This document shows, piece after piece, positions 31,939 to 44,347 of a stretch of 64,000 nt of DNA. Below the pieces are notes generated by a model. It had not been told where the DNA came from. It worked only from the letters and a program-made list of their open reading frames with translations, and did not search any database. A program made the translations under genes and the position numbers. Within the stretch, counting starts at the first letter, position 1, and every line of letters starts with the position of its first letter. The stretch is from Dugong dugon (Eukaryota; Chordata; Mammalia; Sirenia; Dugongidae): assembly GCA_030035585.1 (NCBI GenBank), contig CM057464.1:28475465-28539464 (forward strand), read 5' to 3'.

Positions 31939-33962
31939 CAAAGCTACAACGAGATACCATCTCACCCCCGACGTTACCAGCACAAGAAAAAAAAAAAAAA
32001 AAAAAGAAAATTACAAATGTTGGGGAGGTGGCAGGGAAACTGGAACTCTTATGCACTGCTGGTGGGAATGTAAAATGGTACAACTACTGTGGAAAATGAT
32101 ATGGCGCCTCCTTAAAAAACTACAAACAGAAATACCATACAATCCAGCATTCCCATTCCTAGGAATATATCCTAGAGAAATAAGAGCTGTCACATGAATA
32201 GACATATGCACACCCATGTTGGCTGAAGCATTATTCACAACAGCAAGAAGATGGAAACAACCTAAGTGCCCATCAACAAATGAATGGATAAACAAATTAT
32301 GGTACATACACACAATGGAATATTACCCAACAATAAAGAACAATGATGAATCCGCAAAACATCTCACAACATGGATGGATCTAGAGGGCATTATGTTGAG
32401 TGAAATAAGTCAATCACAAAAGGACAAATATTGTATGAGACCACTATTACGAAAACTCAAGAAAAGGTTTACACACAAAGAATATTTGATGGTTATGAGG
32501 GAGGGGGGTGCTGGGTAGGGGAAATCACTAACTAGATAGTAGACAAGTATCAACTTTGGTGAAAGGAAAGACAACACACAATATAGGGAAAGTCAAGCAC
32601 AACTTGACCGAGGCAAAGTCATGGAAGCTTCCTAGACACATCCAAACACCCTAAGTGACTGAGCTGCTGGAACTGAGAGCTAGGGGCCATGGTCTCGGGG
32701 GACATCTAGGTCAACTAGCATAACACAGTTCATAAAGAAAATGTTCTACATCCTACTTTGGTGAGTAGCATCTGGGATCTTTTGCAATTAGCCATGTAAG
32801 ATACATCTATTGTTCCCATCCCATCCGGAGCAAAGGAGAATGAAGAAAACCACAGACACAAGGAAAATATTAGTTCAAAGGATTAATGGACCACATAAAC
32901 CAGAGCCTCCACCAGCCTGAGTCTAGAACTAGATGCTGCCTAGCTACCACCACTGACAGCTCTAACAGGGATCACAACAGAGGGTTCTAAACAGCAAAAG
33001 AAAAATGTAGAGCAAAATTCAAATTCACAGAAAAAGACCAGACATACTGGTCTGACAGAGACGTGAGGAACCCCTGAAACTATGGCCCTGGACACCTTGC
33101 TAACTTGGAAGTGAAGCCACTCCTGAAGTCCACCTTTCAGTCAAAGATTAGACAGCCCTATAAAACAAACAATAACAAATGTGAGGAACATTCTTCTTAG
33201 TTCAATCAAGTATACGAGACTAAATGAGCAACACCTGCCCAAAAAGAAAAGACGTGAAGGCAGGAAGGGACAGACAAACTGGACAAATGGACAGGCAACC
33301 TGGGATGAAAAGGGGGAAGAATGCTTATACACTGCAGGGATTGCAACCAATGTCACAAAACAATTTGTGTATAAACTTTTGAATGAGAAACTAATTTGTG
33401 CTGTAAACTTTCACCTAAAGCACAATAAAATTTAAAAAAAAAGAGATTTCTGGTCTGAGACAAATTGGCAGGGTAGCACCAGCTGCCAGCTCTCTCCCTG
33501 AATCCAGTGCTGGAGATGCCAGAGCAGAGAAAGAGAGCGCAGCGTGGCTCACAAAACCTCAATCAGCAACTAATACCAAAAATGCAAGACCTTCTGCTGG
33601 CAAAGAAGGTGGTTGGATCCTGGGAGAGAATGATGGCCTGAAGGGGAGACAGCAAGAGGCCACCCATGGAGGAGGTAAGGTAGGCAAGAGCTCTGTGGAG
33701 ACTGTGGTGGCGGGGCTGTACCTCCCCCATCACACCTATGAATTTTAGGTGCTCTTACTTATAAACCTAGGTCCCTGGATCAATGCTGTGTTGCTATAGG
33801 AAAGCAGCAGGACCAGCCTGAGGCAGTGGGAAAATAAGGCAGTGCTGAGGCCCAGCTGGCAGAGTCAGTCATTTAAAATAAGTGACAGTGCAGAATGAAC
33901 CAGCGGCCTCTTCTCCCCAGTCCGTTACAATACAGGTAACTGTAAAATGAAGTCCTTGTGCG

Positions 33963-34170
33963 GGGCAAAGGTCTCCGTGTGGTGCAAATGATTTGCTTCC
34001 ACTGGGCTACTAATCAAATTTGGCAATTCAAACCCAGCCAGCAGCACCATGAAGAAAGGCCTGGTGATCTGCTTCTCTAAAGAGTACAGCCAAGAAAATT
34101 CCATGGACCTCAGTTCTACTCTGTAACACAAAGGGTTGCCAAGAGTCAGAACTGACTTGATGGCAATGGG
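33963..34170 (+). mobile_element. AfroSINE, first of a tandem pair
   Basis: A diverged sense copy (GGTCTCCGTGTGGTGCAAAT head) ending GATGGCAATGGGTTTGG, immediately followed by a second copy. Confidence 0.8.
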
Positions 34171-34368
34171 TTTGGATGGTACAAATGGTTAACACGCTCA
34201 GCTGCTATCCAAAAGGTCAGTGGTTCAAGTCCACCCAGAGGCACCTTGAAAGAAAGGCCTGATTTACTTCCAAAAAAATCAGCCACTGAAAATTCTAACG
34301 ATTGCAGCTCTAATACACATGGGGTTGCCATTTGAGCTGGAGTTGACTCAATAGCCACTGGTTTTAAC
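34171..34368 (+). mobile_element. AfroSINE, second of a tandem pair
   Basis: Sense copy starting ATGGTACAAATGGTTAACAC, without the first few head bases, ending TAGCCACTGGTTTT. Confidence 0.8.
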
Positions 34369-34599
34369 TGGAAAAAGTCCCAGGGTACAAAAGATACCTA
34401 GGGGAAGGGGAAGTGGGGTTGGATTTTACTATTAGAGGCTCCCTCTCTGAGGCTCAACTCTTTGCCCTCCAAATATATCAGGAAGTGCGCAAACTAAGGT
34501 CTAGGCTTTTTTACTACAACCCCAAGGTAGACATTACTAGCCAAGGCAGTTAGCAGTTCAAGGGGATAAAGATGAGCTCACAAGGAAGATTATGAGTTA

Positions 34600-35645
34600 T
34601 GTGAGCTCCAAGACTAAGAAAAGAGAATGAACAGACCTACCTATACCAGAGGAGGCAGAAATAATGTAACAACATTCTGTACATGTAAATGTAAGAAAAA
34701 AATAACTATCCACAGCAAAATAAGGGAGGATATGAAGCAGGAAGAATCGGTTATGGGGAAGAACCAATTGAAGACATTAAGGATGAAAAAGATAATTGTT
34801 GAGATAAAGAACTCAGTGGATGAGTTGGACAGCACAAGGGTACATTTGAAGAATGAATTAATAAGTTGGCAGGTGGAGGGGAAGGAGTCTCCCAGAAGGC
34901 ATCAGCAGTAGATGAAGAAATGAACAAGACAAGAGTGAAGAGGCGTGAAGGACAGAAGAAGGGTACCACTATAATAGGCGCCTTAGAAGGCTGGAAAAGG
35001 ATAAATGGAGGGAAGAAAAATATATGGAGAGATAATGTTCAAGACTTGCCCAAGACTAAATACTTTAAATATTGTTGTTTTTGTTGTTAGCTGCCATTGA
35101 GTCAGGCCCTGACTCATGGTGACCTTACACACAATGGAATAAAACACTGCCCAGTCCTGTGTCATCCCCATGAGGGGTTGGGGATCCAATCACTATGATC
35201 CATAGGGTTTTCATTGGCTGATTTTTGGAAATATATTTCCAGGCCTTTCTTCCTAATCCATCTTAGTCTGAAAGCTCTGCTAAAACCTGTTCGGCATCAT
35301 AGCAACACATAAGCCTCCACTGACAGACTAGTGGTGGCTGTGTTGGGGTGTACTGACCAGGAATCGAACTGGGTCCCTTGCACGAAGGCGAGAATTCTAC
35401 CACTGAACCACTAATGCCTCAAACTTTAAATATTAAAGAAAGACATTAGGACCTTAGGCTGAGAGAGCCCACAGAGTGCCAGATCAGGAATATGAGAGCA
35501 AAATTTAAGAACATCAAAGATCAAGAGAAACTCTAAAAGTTTCCAAAGAGAAAAAGTAGATTCCTTACAAAGGAGAAAGAACCAGGCATCGGATTTCTCA
35601 ATAACAACAGAGTGATCATTTCAAAGCGCTGAACCTAGAATTTTA
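34600..35645 (+). mobile_element. Ancient L1/HAL1-type fragment split by a SINE
   Basis: Purine-rich sense text with CTGAGAGAGCCCACAGAGTG and TTCCAAAGAGAAAAAGTAGA blocks resembling old L1/HAL1 ORF1-region sequence. A tRNA-Gly-headed SINE is inserted at 35075-35420. No usable frame remains. Confidence 0.5.
35075..35420 (-). mobile_element. tRNA-Gly-headed composite SINE (best copy)
   Basis: In - sense: a tRNA-Gly-like head with GTGGTTCAGTGGTAGAATTC and B-box-like GTTCGATTCC, a middle matching RTE 5' sequence, and a tail ending GGCAGCTAACAACAAAAACA. It interrupts the ACTTTAAATATT target, which is repeated on both sides. Confidence 0.82.
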
Positions 35646-36026
35646 TCTAGGAAAATTATTATTTACTTGTGAATGTGAAATAAAAAATCATCTCGGGTAC
35701 ATAAGATCTCAGAATGCTAACTTCCCACAGACTCCCTTCAAAGAATGCTTTGAGGATGTACTCCATTAGGAAGAAAAATGAATTCGGCAGAAAGCAAGAA
35801 CGAGTAAAGAATCTGGTAAATTCTGTAGTCTAAATAAATGATAAGAAAGTTATAAATTGAACTCAGCTCTTGAACTGACATAACATAGCTCTCTCCCTCT
35901 CCAGCCCCCCCTTCCCCAACCCTCACCCCAACCCCTCAAAACTGCACAAAGAACTGAATCTCTCTCTAGGTTTCCTTTTTCTTTTCTATTCTTCCTCCTC
36001 ACTTCCCACAGACTGGGTCATCTTAC

Positions 36027-36196
36027 TTCATAACTGGTGCCAGAGGCCCAAAAGTCTCCTCATGAGAGCAAAGCATGTCCCGGGTGACGTTGCTGAGCAG
36101 GGTGGGCTCAAAGAAATTTTTTCCAAATCGATGTCGCTTGCCGCCTGTCTCAATGGTTGCCCCTTTGGAAACAGCATCACTCACGTGTTTCTCTAC
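36027..36196 (-). CDS. ALDH5A1: ALDH5A1 internal exon with ExFGP motif
   Basis: The 170-base exon (56 codons + 2) lies between a CACATAG acceptor and a GTAAGA donor. It reads [40 protein letters not shown], then [16 protein letters not shown]. The Glu-Thr-Phe-Gly-Pro block is the ALDH-wide motif whose glutamate binds the nicotinamide ribose. Differences from human are conservative and scattered, as expected of a constrained gene. It is flanked on the downstream side by repeat-poor intron and on the upstream side by L1-derived and unique intron. Confidence 0.95.
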
Positions 36197-36727
36197 CTAT
36201 GTGAAGAGAAAAAGAAGAGCCCTTGGGACAGGTGGCTGAGAACACTTCCCAAATTGTACAATCTCTTAGGTTGCTTAAACTGCTGAAAACTATAACTTGT
36301 TTTCTTTCCTTTCTTTAAGAAGAAAAAAAAAAAAAGATACAAACAAAGCACCCTAGCTCCTTCTAGGGACGCAGGGACACAGCAGAATAAGAGAGCACAT
36401 GGTGTGCACAATGCCTTCTTTGTCCAGCTCTTTGATATTTTACCTGTTTGATCTTACTATTTGCTGAACACACTGAATTCTTTCTAGGCCTGCAGCTCAG
36501 GTGTCTTCCTGGGATTTGTTCTCACTGCAGTCCTGGGCTAGCTCCACTGTTTCTTAGATCTATGTCGTCCTCTTTCCTGGACCTGGCTTTCATTTTGTTC
36601 TAGTACATTCTCCTCCAGCAGTTGCTTTGAAAAAGGTGCACTGAAAGTGGCTTACTTTCTGAGTTGGCTTGCACTGTATGTCTGATGTTTTATCTTGTAT
36701 TCCACCTGACTATTTGGTTATAGATTA

Positions 36728-37180
36728 AAAAAAATTTTTTTTAAAGTGTTTTATTGTGGTAAAAATGTAACATTTGCCAATTCAACACGTTTTACGTGTA
36801 CAATTCGGTGACCTTGATTGCGTTCATCATGTTGTACAACCATCTCCACTCTCCATTTGTAAATTTTCCACCACAATTAACAGAAACTTAATGTCCCCTA
36901 AGCAAAGACTTCCCACTCCCCACCCCAGCCCCTAGTAACCACTAATATCTATGCATTTACCTATTCTAGATATTTCATATAAGTCGGGATTATACAATAT
37001 TTGTCCTTTTGGGACCAACTTATTTCACTCAGCATGTTTTCAAGATTCATCCATGTTGTAGCATGTATCAGTACTTCGTTTCTCTTTATGGCTGTTATAT
37101 TCCACTGTTTGTAAATACCATATTTGTTTATCCATCCATCTACTGATGGACATTTAGGTTGTTCCTGGTTATGGAATTTT
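36728..37180 (-). mobile_element. Old L1 3' UTR fragment
   Basis: Reversed L1 tail (TTTATTGTGGTAAAAATG, TGTACAATTCGGTGACCTTG, TTTGTCCTTTTGGGACC) in an ALDH5A1 intron. Confidence 0.7.
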
Positions 37181-37650
37181 GATTCCAAACAATTTTCTTT
37201 AAGAATTTTGAGTGCACTTCTCTTATTGATCTTATTGATCAATAAATAGTCTGATTTAAAAATGATTCTCACTCCTCTGTGGGTAGGTTTTCTCTTTCTG
37301 GAAGCTTCTATGATCTTCTTTTATGTTTCTGACATTCTAAAATTTTAGCAAAATACACCTGGGTTTTTTCCTTTTCATTCATTCTGCTTGGTAATTGGTG
37401 AAATCTTTCAATCTGAAGAATTAAGTTATTTTTCCCTAGCTCTGACAAGTTTTCATCTACTATCTAATAATTTCATTACCTCCATTTTCTTCTTTCTTTC
37501 TAGAAATCCTGTTACTAAGATGGATACCCCCCTTGCCTCAGATTAATCTTCTAATTTTTTTTTTCATTTCTGTGAGTTTTTCATCTATCTGTCTTTTGCT
37601 TTGAATTCCAAATTTGTCTTCCATTTCCATCTGTTGAAGTTTTTGACTAT

Positions 37651-38146
37651 TGTCATGGATCGAATTATGTCCCCCAAAAAATGTGTGTATCAACTTGGCT
37701 GGGCTATGATTCCCAGTATTGTGTAGTTGTCCTCCATTTTGTGATTGTAATTTTATGTTAAAGAGGATTAGGGTGGGATTGTAACACCCTTACTAAGGTC
37801 ACGTCCCTGATCCAATGTAAAGTGAGTTTCCCTGGGTGTGGCCTGTACCACCTTTTATCTTACAAAAGAAAAAGGAAAGGGAAGCAAGCAGAGAGTTGGG
37901 GACTCATACCACCAAGAAAGCAGTGCTGGGAGCACAGCACGTGCTTTGGACCCAGTGCCCCTGTGTGGAGAAGCTTCTCGTCCGGGGGAAGATTGAGAAG
38001 GCCAACAGAGAGAAAAAGCCTTCCCCTGGAGCTGACACCCTAAATTTGGACTTGTAGCCTACTTTACTGTGAAGAAATAAATTTCTCTTTGTTAAAGCCA
38101 TCCACTTGTGGTATTTCTGTTACAGCAGCACTAGATCACTAAGACA
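37651..38146 (+). repeat. Solo LTR, MaLR-like
   Basis: A 496-bp LTR from TGTCATGGATCGAATTATG to GATCACTAAGACA, with the perfect 5-bp duplication ACTAT (37646-37650 and 38147-38151). Confidence 0.88.
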
Positions 38147-38151
38147 ACTAT

Positions 38152-39060
38152 CAAGTGTTTGATTTCTACAAACTCTTTCTTGATCTCACTGATTCATTTT
38201 CATAGAATTTTTATAGATGTACTATATTCTCAAAACTCATGGAGGACACTAATTAGATTCTTTCAAAATTCCTTTCTGCTTTCTATTTCATCTGTTTCCT
38301 TCGGGGTCAGATGTTCTCTTTGTTCATCCCAATCCCTCCTCTTTTGTGCTGATGGTTATCTTCAAAGCATTCATAATCCTTGGTGGTTCATCTTTATGAA
38401 TGAAGGACTGTGTTGATTAATTTATGTGGCTGGCAGGGGCAACCTGTGCTGTTTCATTTTCTAAGAAAACAACTGCAAGCTTAGGGTTTACTCTGACTTG
38501 CAGGCTTCACTTTAGGGGCAGCACTTTCCCCAAACAGCCAAGTCAGGAGAGTCCTGCTCTAGTGCATCTACCTTCCCTCTCAAAGCTATAGCTTTCCTTC
38601 AGAGGTATTTCCCAGGCCTGGAGCAAATGCCTCTGCTGTGTTGTGTTATCAGTGGTGGTGGTGGTGTGGGAATGACCCAGAAAACTAAGCAAAAGTGTAA
38701 TCAATCAGCTTCATATCTCCACTCTTCCCATTTCTACTCTGTACTGCAGCTGATTCTAGAAGGACTGCACATAAAAAATGGTACCCATCTCCTCTGCAGA
38801 CTTCTCCTGGGCATGCCCCCTCTGCTTAGATTTTTCTGGTAACCTGATCCCTCTGCTTTCAGAAATTCTTCACAATCTCTGATCTACTGGAGTCTTCTCT
38901 TCTCCCATTCTCAGTGGAATTTTCCATAGAGTTTCAGAAGAGAGATAAACATAGGATTGGGCACACTCTACCATCCAAAGTCACCGTTTTTAAATCCATG
39001 GCCCCTACAATGCTCTCACAGCCCACTGCCAGCAACAAATCCCAGGATGGCTTACTTCCT
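38152..39060 (-). other. ALDH5A1 intron, little identifiable
   Basis: Mostly unique sequence between a solo LTR and L1 fragments. Nothing specific is supported. Confidence 0.35.
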
Positions 39061-40335
39061 ATGATTCACTTTTAAAAAATTTTTTAATACACTTTATTTT
39101 TTAGAGCAGTTTTAGGTTTACAGAAAAATTATGCAGTAAGTAGAGAGTTCTCATATGCCTTCTCTCCCCCACGCACACAGTTTCTCCTGTAATTAACATC
39201 TTATGTTAGTGTAGTACATTTATTACAACTGAGGAACCAATACTGACATATTATTATTATACTAGGGTTCATTCTGTATTGTATAGTTCTATCGGTGTTT
39301 TTTCCCCCCACTAAATTTTATTTATTCTGTTGTTGAGAATAAACACAGCACATACACTAATTCAACAGTTTCTACATGTACAACTTAGTGGCACTGATTA
39401 CATTCTTTGAGTTGTGCAACCATTCTCACTCTCCTTTTCTGGGTTGTTTCTCTCTCATTAACATAAGCCCACTGCCCTCTAAGGTTTTTACCTAATCTTT
39501 CAAGTTGCTGTTGTCAAGTTGATGCCATATGGATAGTCCTTAAAAGGGCATAATGCTCAAGGCAGACATTCTTTACTAATTAAGCCAAATTACTGTTTAG
39601 TTTTAAGATGACTTCAGGGAATATTTTTAGTTTAAGGTTTAAAGATTATCTCAGGGCAATAGTTTCAGGGGTTCATCTATCCACCATGACTCCAGAAAGT
39701 CTAGAGTCCATGAGAGTTTGAAATTCTGTTGCATTTTCCCCTTTTGATCAGAATTCTTCTACAGAATCTTTCATCAAAACGTTCAGTAATGGTAGCCAGG
39801 CACCATCTAGTTCTTCTTGTCTCATGGCAACAAGGTGGTTGTTCACAGAGGCAATTAGCCACACATTCCATATCCTCCTCCTGTTCCTGACTCTCCTTCC
39901 TCCTCTGTTGCTCCAGGGTGAATAGAGACCAATTGCCGTGCCTTGGTTGGCACTTGAAATTTTTAAGACCCCAGGAACTATGCAACAAAGTAGGAGGTAG
40001 AACAGAAGCACTAATCACATTATTAGGCCAATTATCTGGGATGTCCCATGAAACCATGACCCTAGACTTCCAAACCAAGGAATCAAATCCCATGAGGTGT
40101 TTGGTTGTACATAAGCAGCCTCAGTAGCTACTCTTTTTTTTATTTTCAAAGAACCAACTTCTGGTTTTATTGATTCTATTGTTTTTTCTGTTTTTGATTT
40201 TATTTACTTCCGTTCTAATCTTTGTTATTTTTTTTCTTCTGGTAGGTTTAGGCTTAGTTTGCTCTTCTCTTTCTAGTTCCTGGAGTTGTTGAGTTAGGCT
40301 GTTAATTTGAGATCTTTTTTTTATGTAGGTCTATG
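39060..40335 (-). mobile_element. Mosaic of reversed L1 fragments
   Basis: Successive pieces: old L1 tail (39065-39290), another old tail (39300-39480), a lineage-specific L1 3' UTR (about 39530-40100, GGTAGCCAGGCACCATCTAG) and a short ORF2 piece (40140-40335, AAGAACCAACTTCTGGTTTT). All lie in an ALDH5A1 intron. Confidence 0.6.
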
Positions 40336-40917
40336 ATTTATATTTCAGAAACTATATTTAGCATACTTAATAAGGGACCATCCTCTTGCCCCAAAACAAA
40401 TCTGCTCTGCCCCTGTCATCTTAAATGTGATGTTGTGCAGTTTGCCCCCGCTGGAATCCACTCTATGACTGCAGGTACACTAAAGTAAACACAAGGGTTG
40501 TCTTTAAGCAAGGTGCTTTCCATTAAACGTTTCTCCACCTTAAAAAAAAAAAAAAAATCCTGCATTATGATTGCTTGAAGTCCCAGCAAACAGTGCCCTC
40601 TACAGAGCAATGTTTGCATCTTCACTTTGGCTAAAAAAACAAAACAAAACAAAACCTCTAGGACAACAGTTTTGCAACCTGGCTGCAAACCAGCATCATC
40701 TGGGGCACTTAAAAAATACCAATGCCTAGGCCCTACCCCAGACTAGTTAATACCCAGCTATGAGAGGCACAGGACCACCACTCTGGGATTCCACCCATGG
40801 CATAACAGACCCAAACTGCTTTCAAGTAAGCGTCCATGGTCTGTTCCCAGGGTCCAAAGTCACCTCAAGAATGTACTAGCATAAACTTTAAGATATTTAC
40901 TCTATCTATAGTAACCC

Positions 40918-41087
40918 CTGGAGCCCTGGTGGCACAGTGGTTAAGAGCTACAACTGCTAACCAAAAGGTCAGCAGTTCGAATCTACCAGCCACTCCTTGG
41001 AAATGCCAGGAGGCAGTTCTACTCTGTCCTATAGAGTTGCTATGAGTCAGAATTGACTTGATAGCAACAGGTTTGGTTTTTTGGTTT
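40918..41087 (+). mobile_element. AfroSINE, short variant, well preserved
   Basis: Sense copy from CCTGGAGCCCTGGTGGCACA to GGTTTGGTTTTTTGGTTT. TATAGTAACC occurs on both sides. A good reference copy: the B-box-like CAGTTCGAATC is intact. Confidence 0.93.
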
Positions 41088-41446
41088 ATAGTAACCTCAA
41101 GGCAGTAACTAGAAATTGATCAGAGTTCTGTCAAAGTTAGGCATGTCCCTTTGTTTCTACTGTGGAAGGTAAGGAATGTGGATTCAGCTGCATTGCCTGT
41201 CCACTGGGTCAGGGCAGCCATTCCAGGGCTTGTTCCCCAGCTCACCAAGGTCACTGAATAGGGGTTGTGTTTCCCACTTGAGTGGTGACTTGGCTCATCT
41301 CTCCTGCTCCATTCCCACATGCAACCTCCAGCCTTCATATTCTGCCTGATTTAAATTATTCCATTAAAATTCTTTCTATCCATAGAGACTTAACCAGGGA
41401 GCGTGCTGGATGTTTACTCTTAAAAGAAAAGTCCTTGTATGCAACA

Positions 41447-41448
<2 letters not shown>

Positions 41449-41478
<30 letters not shown>
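41449..41478 (+). repeat. Poly(A) tract of 30
   Basis: An uninterrupted A30 followed by TTTTTAAATAG. No clear retroposon body precedes it. Confidence 0.9.
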
Positions 41479-41482
<4 letters not shown>

Positions 41483-42134
41483 TAAATAGTAGAGCAAAGA
41501 GAGAAATCCTACCTAGCTAGTAGTCTAAATTGTTCGTTTTTTGAACAAACCAACCCTTCTTGATCCTAAAAGCAGATTCCCTTTCCCACCATCCCACCAT
41601 CTCTAGATCTTGAACATGGGATATCTGATGATACATCTCCCTGCTGGGATGCTTTCTCCAAAGATTCTTCTGGAAGGACATTCTGTAGTCAAGGGAAGAA
41701 ACAAGGGACCCATGCCAGTATTTCAGATGAAATATCAACAATCTCAAAACAAAGCCAGTTTTCCTCTCCTTTCAGGTGTTCCAAAAACTTAAAAGACTTT
41801 ATGTAAAAACTTTGTGTTCCGAGACCTTCATCTCTGAGGCAGGGAGGGACAGAAGCCTTGATTATCACCATTAGAGAAGGGAAGGTAGGGAGGGCGGTAG
41901 GAGACCTAAAATAACAGATCACATGGGACTGTGTGCACTGACAGAGCTACAAAAGCTTATGACCAGATGATGCCACTCAATTCATACAAGTCAATATAAA
42001 TTCATTTTTTCAGATTTCTCAACTGCTTCCAAAATCACTTTGCTGGGCATCTTACCAAAGTGTTTTTTTTGGTACTTAAGCTTTTGATACCAAAACCACA
42101 AAATTTACTCTAACAGATAATAAAACTAACTTAC

Positions 42135-42293
42135 CTTTTCTATGGCTTTTTCATTTATTAATGGGCCTTGAGTAGTTCCCTCTTCAAATCCGTTGCCTAC
42201 ACGCAGGTCTCTCTTAATTGCTTCAGCCAATTTTTTCACAAAGGAATCATGAATACCCCTTTGCACCAAAAAACGGTTTGAGCAAACACAAGT
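42135..42293 (-). CDS. ALDH5A1: ALDH5A1 catalytic-cysteine exon
   Basis: The 159-base, 53-codon exon lies between a TGTCTAG acceptor and a GTAAG donor. It begins [20 protein letters not shown] and continues [20 protein letters not shown] to NEKAIEK. The first Cys is the nucleophile that forms the thiohemiacetal with succinate semialdehyde. The second, two residues on, is the partner in the reversible disulfide that regulates human SSADH. Both are present. After Ser-Asn the human residue is Gln as I recall; here it is Arg (CGG), a notable change close to the active-site loop. Phase 0 on both sides fits the neighbours. Confidence 0.95.
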
Positions 42294-43255
42294 CTAGACA
42301 CAAGGGGGAAAAAAAAAAACCTCAACTCACATAGATAGCCTGTTAAAAGCTAGTGTCCCAACCAATAAATTTGTGGTTGCTGCTCCCCCTAAGTGTGAAG
42401 ACACTTCCCCAGGTGATTCTCATCATGTGTCCAACCTGCTATTATCTTCCCATGTGGGCTTGATCTGAAAGCTATCTGCACCAAGCAAGTGCACGTTCCT
42501 TTCCAACGCCCTCCATGGCTGTTGTGTCTCTGGTTAAACAAGTATGCAAGAACAAATATCTGTGCAAGGACAAAAAAAAGGCCACTTAATCAGGTTTTCT
42601 TTTTCCAAATGGCTTGGATAAGCCATTACAAAACAAATAGAAAAACAAAACTATAACCCCTGATAGACAATGATGTTGTGCCATCAGAGAGCAGAGGATA
42701 GAAGGAATAAGGTCATATGCTAACTTATATCCTTTAACATAAGCCTTCCAAGTGTTTGGCTGAATCTGACATTTTGAAAATAGACGCAAGATGATTCTTC
42801 CATGTCACCCAAAATTATTCAAAACGCCTTGGCCTATTTTTTTTTTTTTTTTTCTAATTAGACCTAATATTTTAAACTGATAAATTAGAACCGCACTACA
42901 GGAAGTGTAGTTTTGATTGATAAATTTTCTTTTTTCTTAATCATGTATTTTCCTAGTTGAAATGAGTATACATATAATGTTGTACCCCAAGCATTTTAAA
43001 TTAATAGTTTTATTGGCTGAAAGAAATATGCCCCAAAGCTGGAGCTTTATAATGTGACTCTGAAGGCATTTTGTTTGTAAAAGAAAACAAATTTATTTCT
43101 GGAAAAAAAAACAGTCTTATTTAGGTGGAAAATAAACTGACAAAGGCTAAAAACAAGGATGAAACTATTTAATATAGAATATTGTGCAGTATTTCACCTT
43201 TTTCCCCAATGCAGTCTTTCAGCAGTACTTATTCTGTTTCTGGAACGCATTTAGA

Positions 43256-43463
43256 GGTCCCTGGGTAGTGCAAACAATTTGCACTCAGGTACTAACCAAA
43301 GGGTTAGCAGTTCCAATCCACCCACTTGGAAGAAAGGCCTGGCAATCTATTGCTACAAAATTACAGCCATTGAAAACCCTATGGAGCATAGTGCTACTCT
43401 GAAACACGTGGGGTTGCCACGAGTCAGAATTCACTAGATGGCAATGGGTTTGCTTTTTGGTTT
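43256..43463 (+). mobile_element. AfroSINE, 'GTCCCTG' head variant
   Basis: Sense copy from AGGTCCCTGGGTAGTGCAAA to GGGTTTGCTTTTTGGTTT, about 930 bases from the nearest ALDH5A1 exon, against gene orientation. Confidence 0.9.
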
Positions 43464-44314
43464 GTTGATGGTACTTTAGGACAAAGTACTCATGAATATT
43501 TCTTAAGAAGCCAGGATCCTGATGGCAGTGTGGATAGAAACTGGGAGGCAGCACCCTTGCTTCATGGTCCCAGCTCCTTAGCAGAGTGGGGTCTGTGACC
43601 CGGAGATGTATGACCTTAAGCAAGTCAAATAGCCTCTCTAGAGCTTCTCCTCATCTGTAAAATGCAAGGTTTGTATTGGATAACCCTAAAGGTTCCTGCT
43701 GATCTAATACTCCAGGACTTCCTAATAAGACCTGACCTCAGGCCACCACTTTCCTGAGGACAACCTGGAGTACTCGTTGGGCACACTCCTCAGGCATGTA
43801 CGTTTTGTGGGTGCCCATGACATCCCTTCCATCTCAGGAGGAGGGACACTCAGGTAGGTCTTAGTAGGCAACAGGGTTTTGAGTTTTTCAAGGCATTATC
43901 CTCAACATTTTTCTACCTTCCTTCCCTGTGGATCTCAGACTACCCGTTCAAGGGGGTTTTGTGTCTGAGAAGATGGTTATACCTGTTCAGTAGAGAAAAG
44001 CCCAATGAAGGAAAAGTGTCAACATAACCAGATTCAAAGGGTAGGGGAAAGAAGAGAAGAGACAACAACTGACTAAAAGGCATGTCAGTTATTCAGGAAA
44101 TTTCTTCAAAGCTAGGAAGTACACCTTACTTCTCTTTAGACCCCTACAGCCTAGCATAGTCTCTGGGGGGGGAAAAAAAAAAAACAACTTACCAAATAGT
44201 TTCTGAAAGAGTGAATGAATAAAGAATGAATGATGGAATGAACCCAAAAGTATTTCTAGAAGATGAGCAGTAAGGAGTAGAGGTGGTAGGATCTTTGTAA
44301 AATACACATGTGCA

Positions 44315-44315
44315 T

Positions 44316-44347
<32 letters not shown>

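Larger units (their letters stand above)
30420..33445 (+). mobile_element. 5'-truncated L1 with nested LTR and SINE
   Basis: Sense L1 3' part. The ORF2 C-terminal frame at 30644-30907 ([22 protein letters not shown]-like start, then [27 protein letters not shown]) and downstream pieces at 30988-31188 and 32216-32518 are broken by mutations. It ends in CACAATAAAATTTAAAAAAA at about 33445. A solo LTR (31286-31699) and an AfroSINE (about 31778-31938) sit inside it. Confidence 0.82.

Noticed and set aside
35345-35420. Functional tRNA-Gly gene
   Set aside because: Head of a composite SINE with target duplication; anticodon-arm and acceptor pairing are degraded and it continues into RTE sequence.
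40918-40990. tRNA gene (A- and B-box-like sequence)
   Set aside because: It is the head of an AfroSINE; many such heads are present and none folds into a full tRNA context with independent ends.
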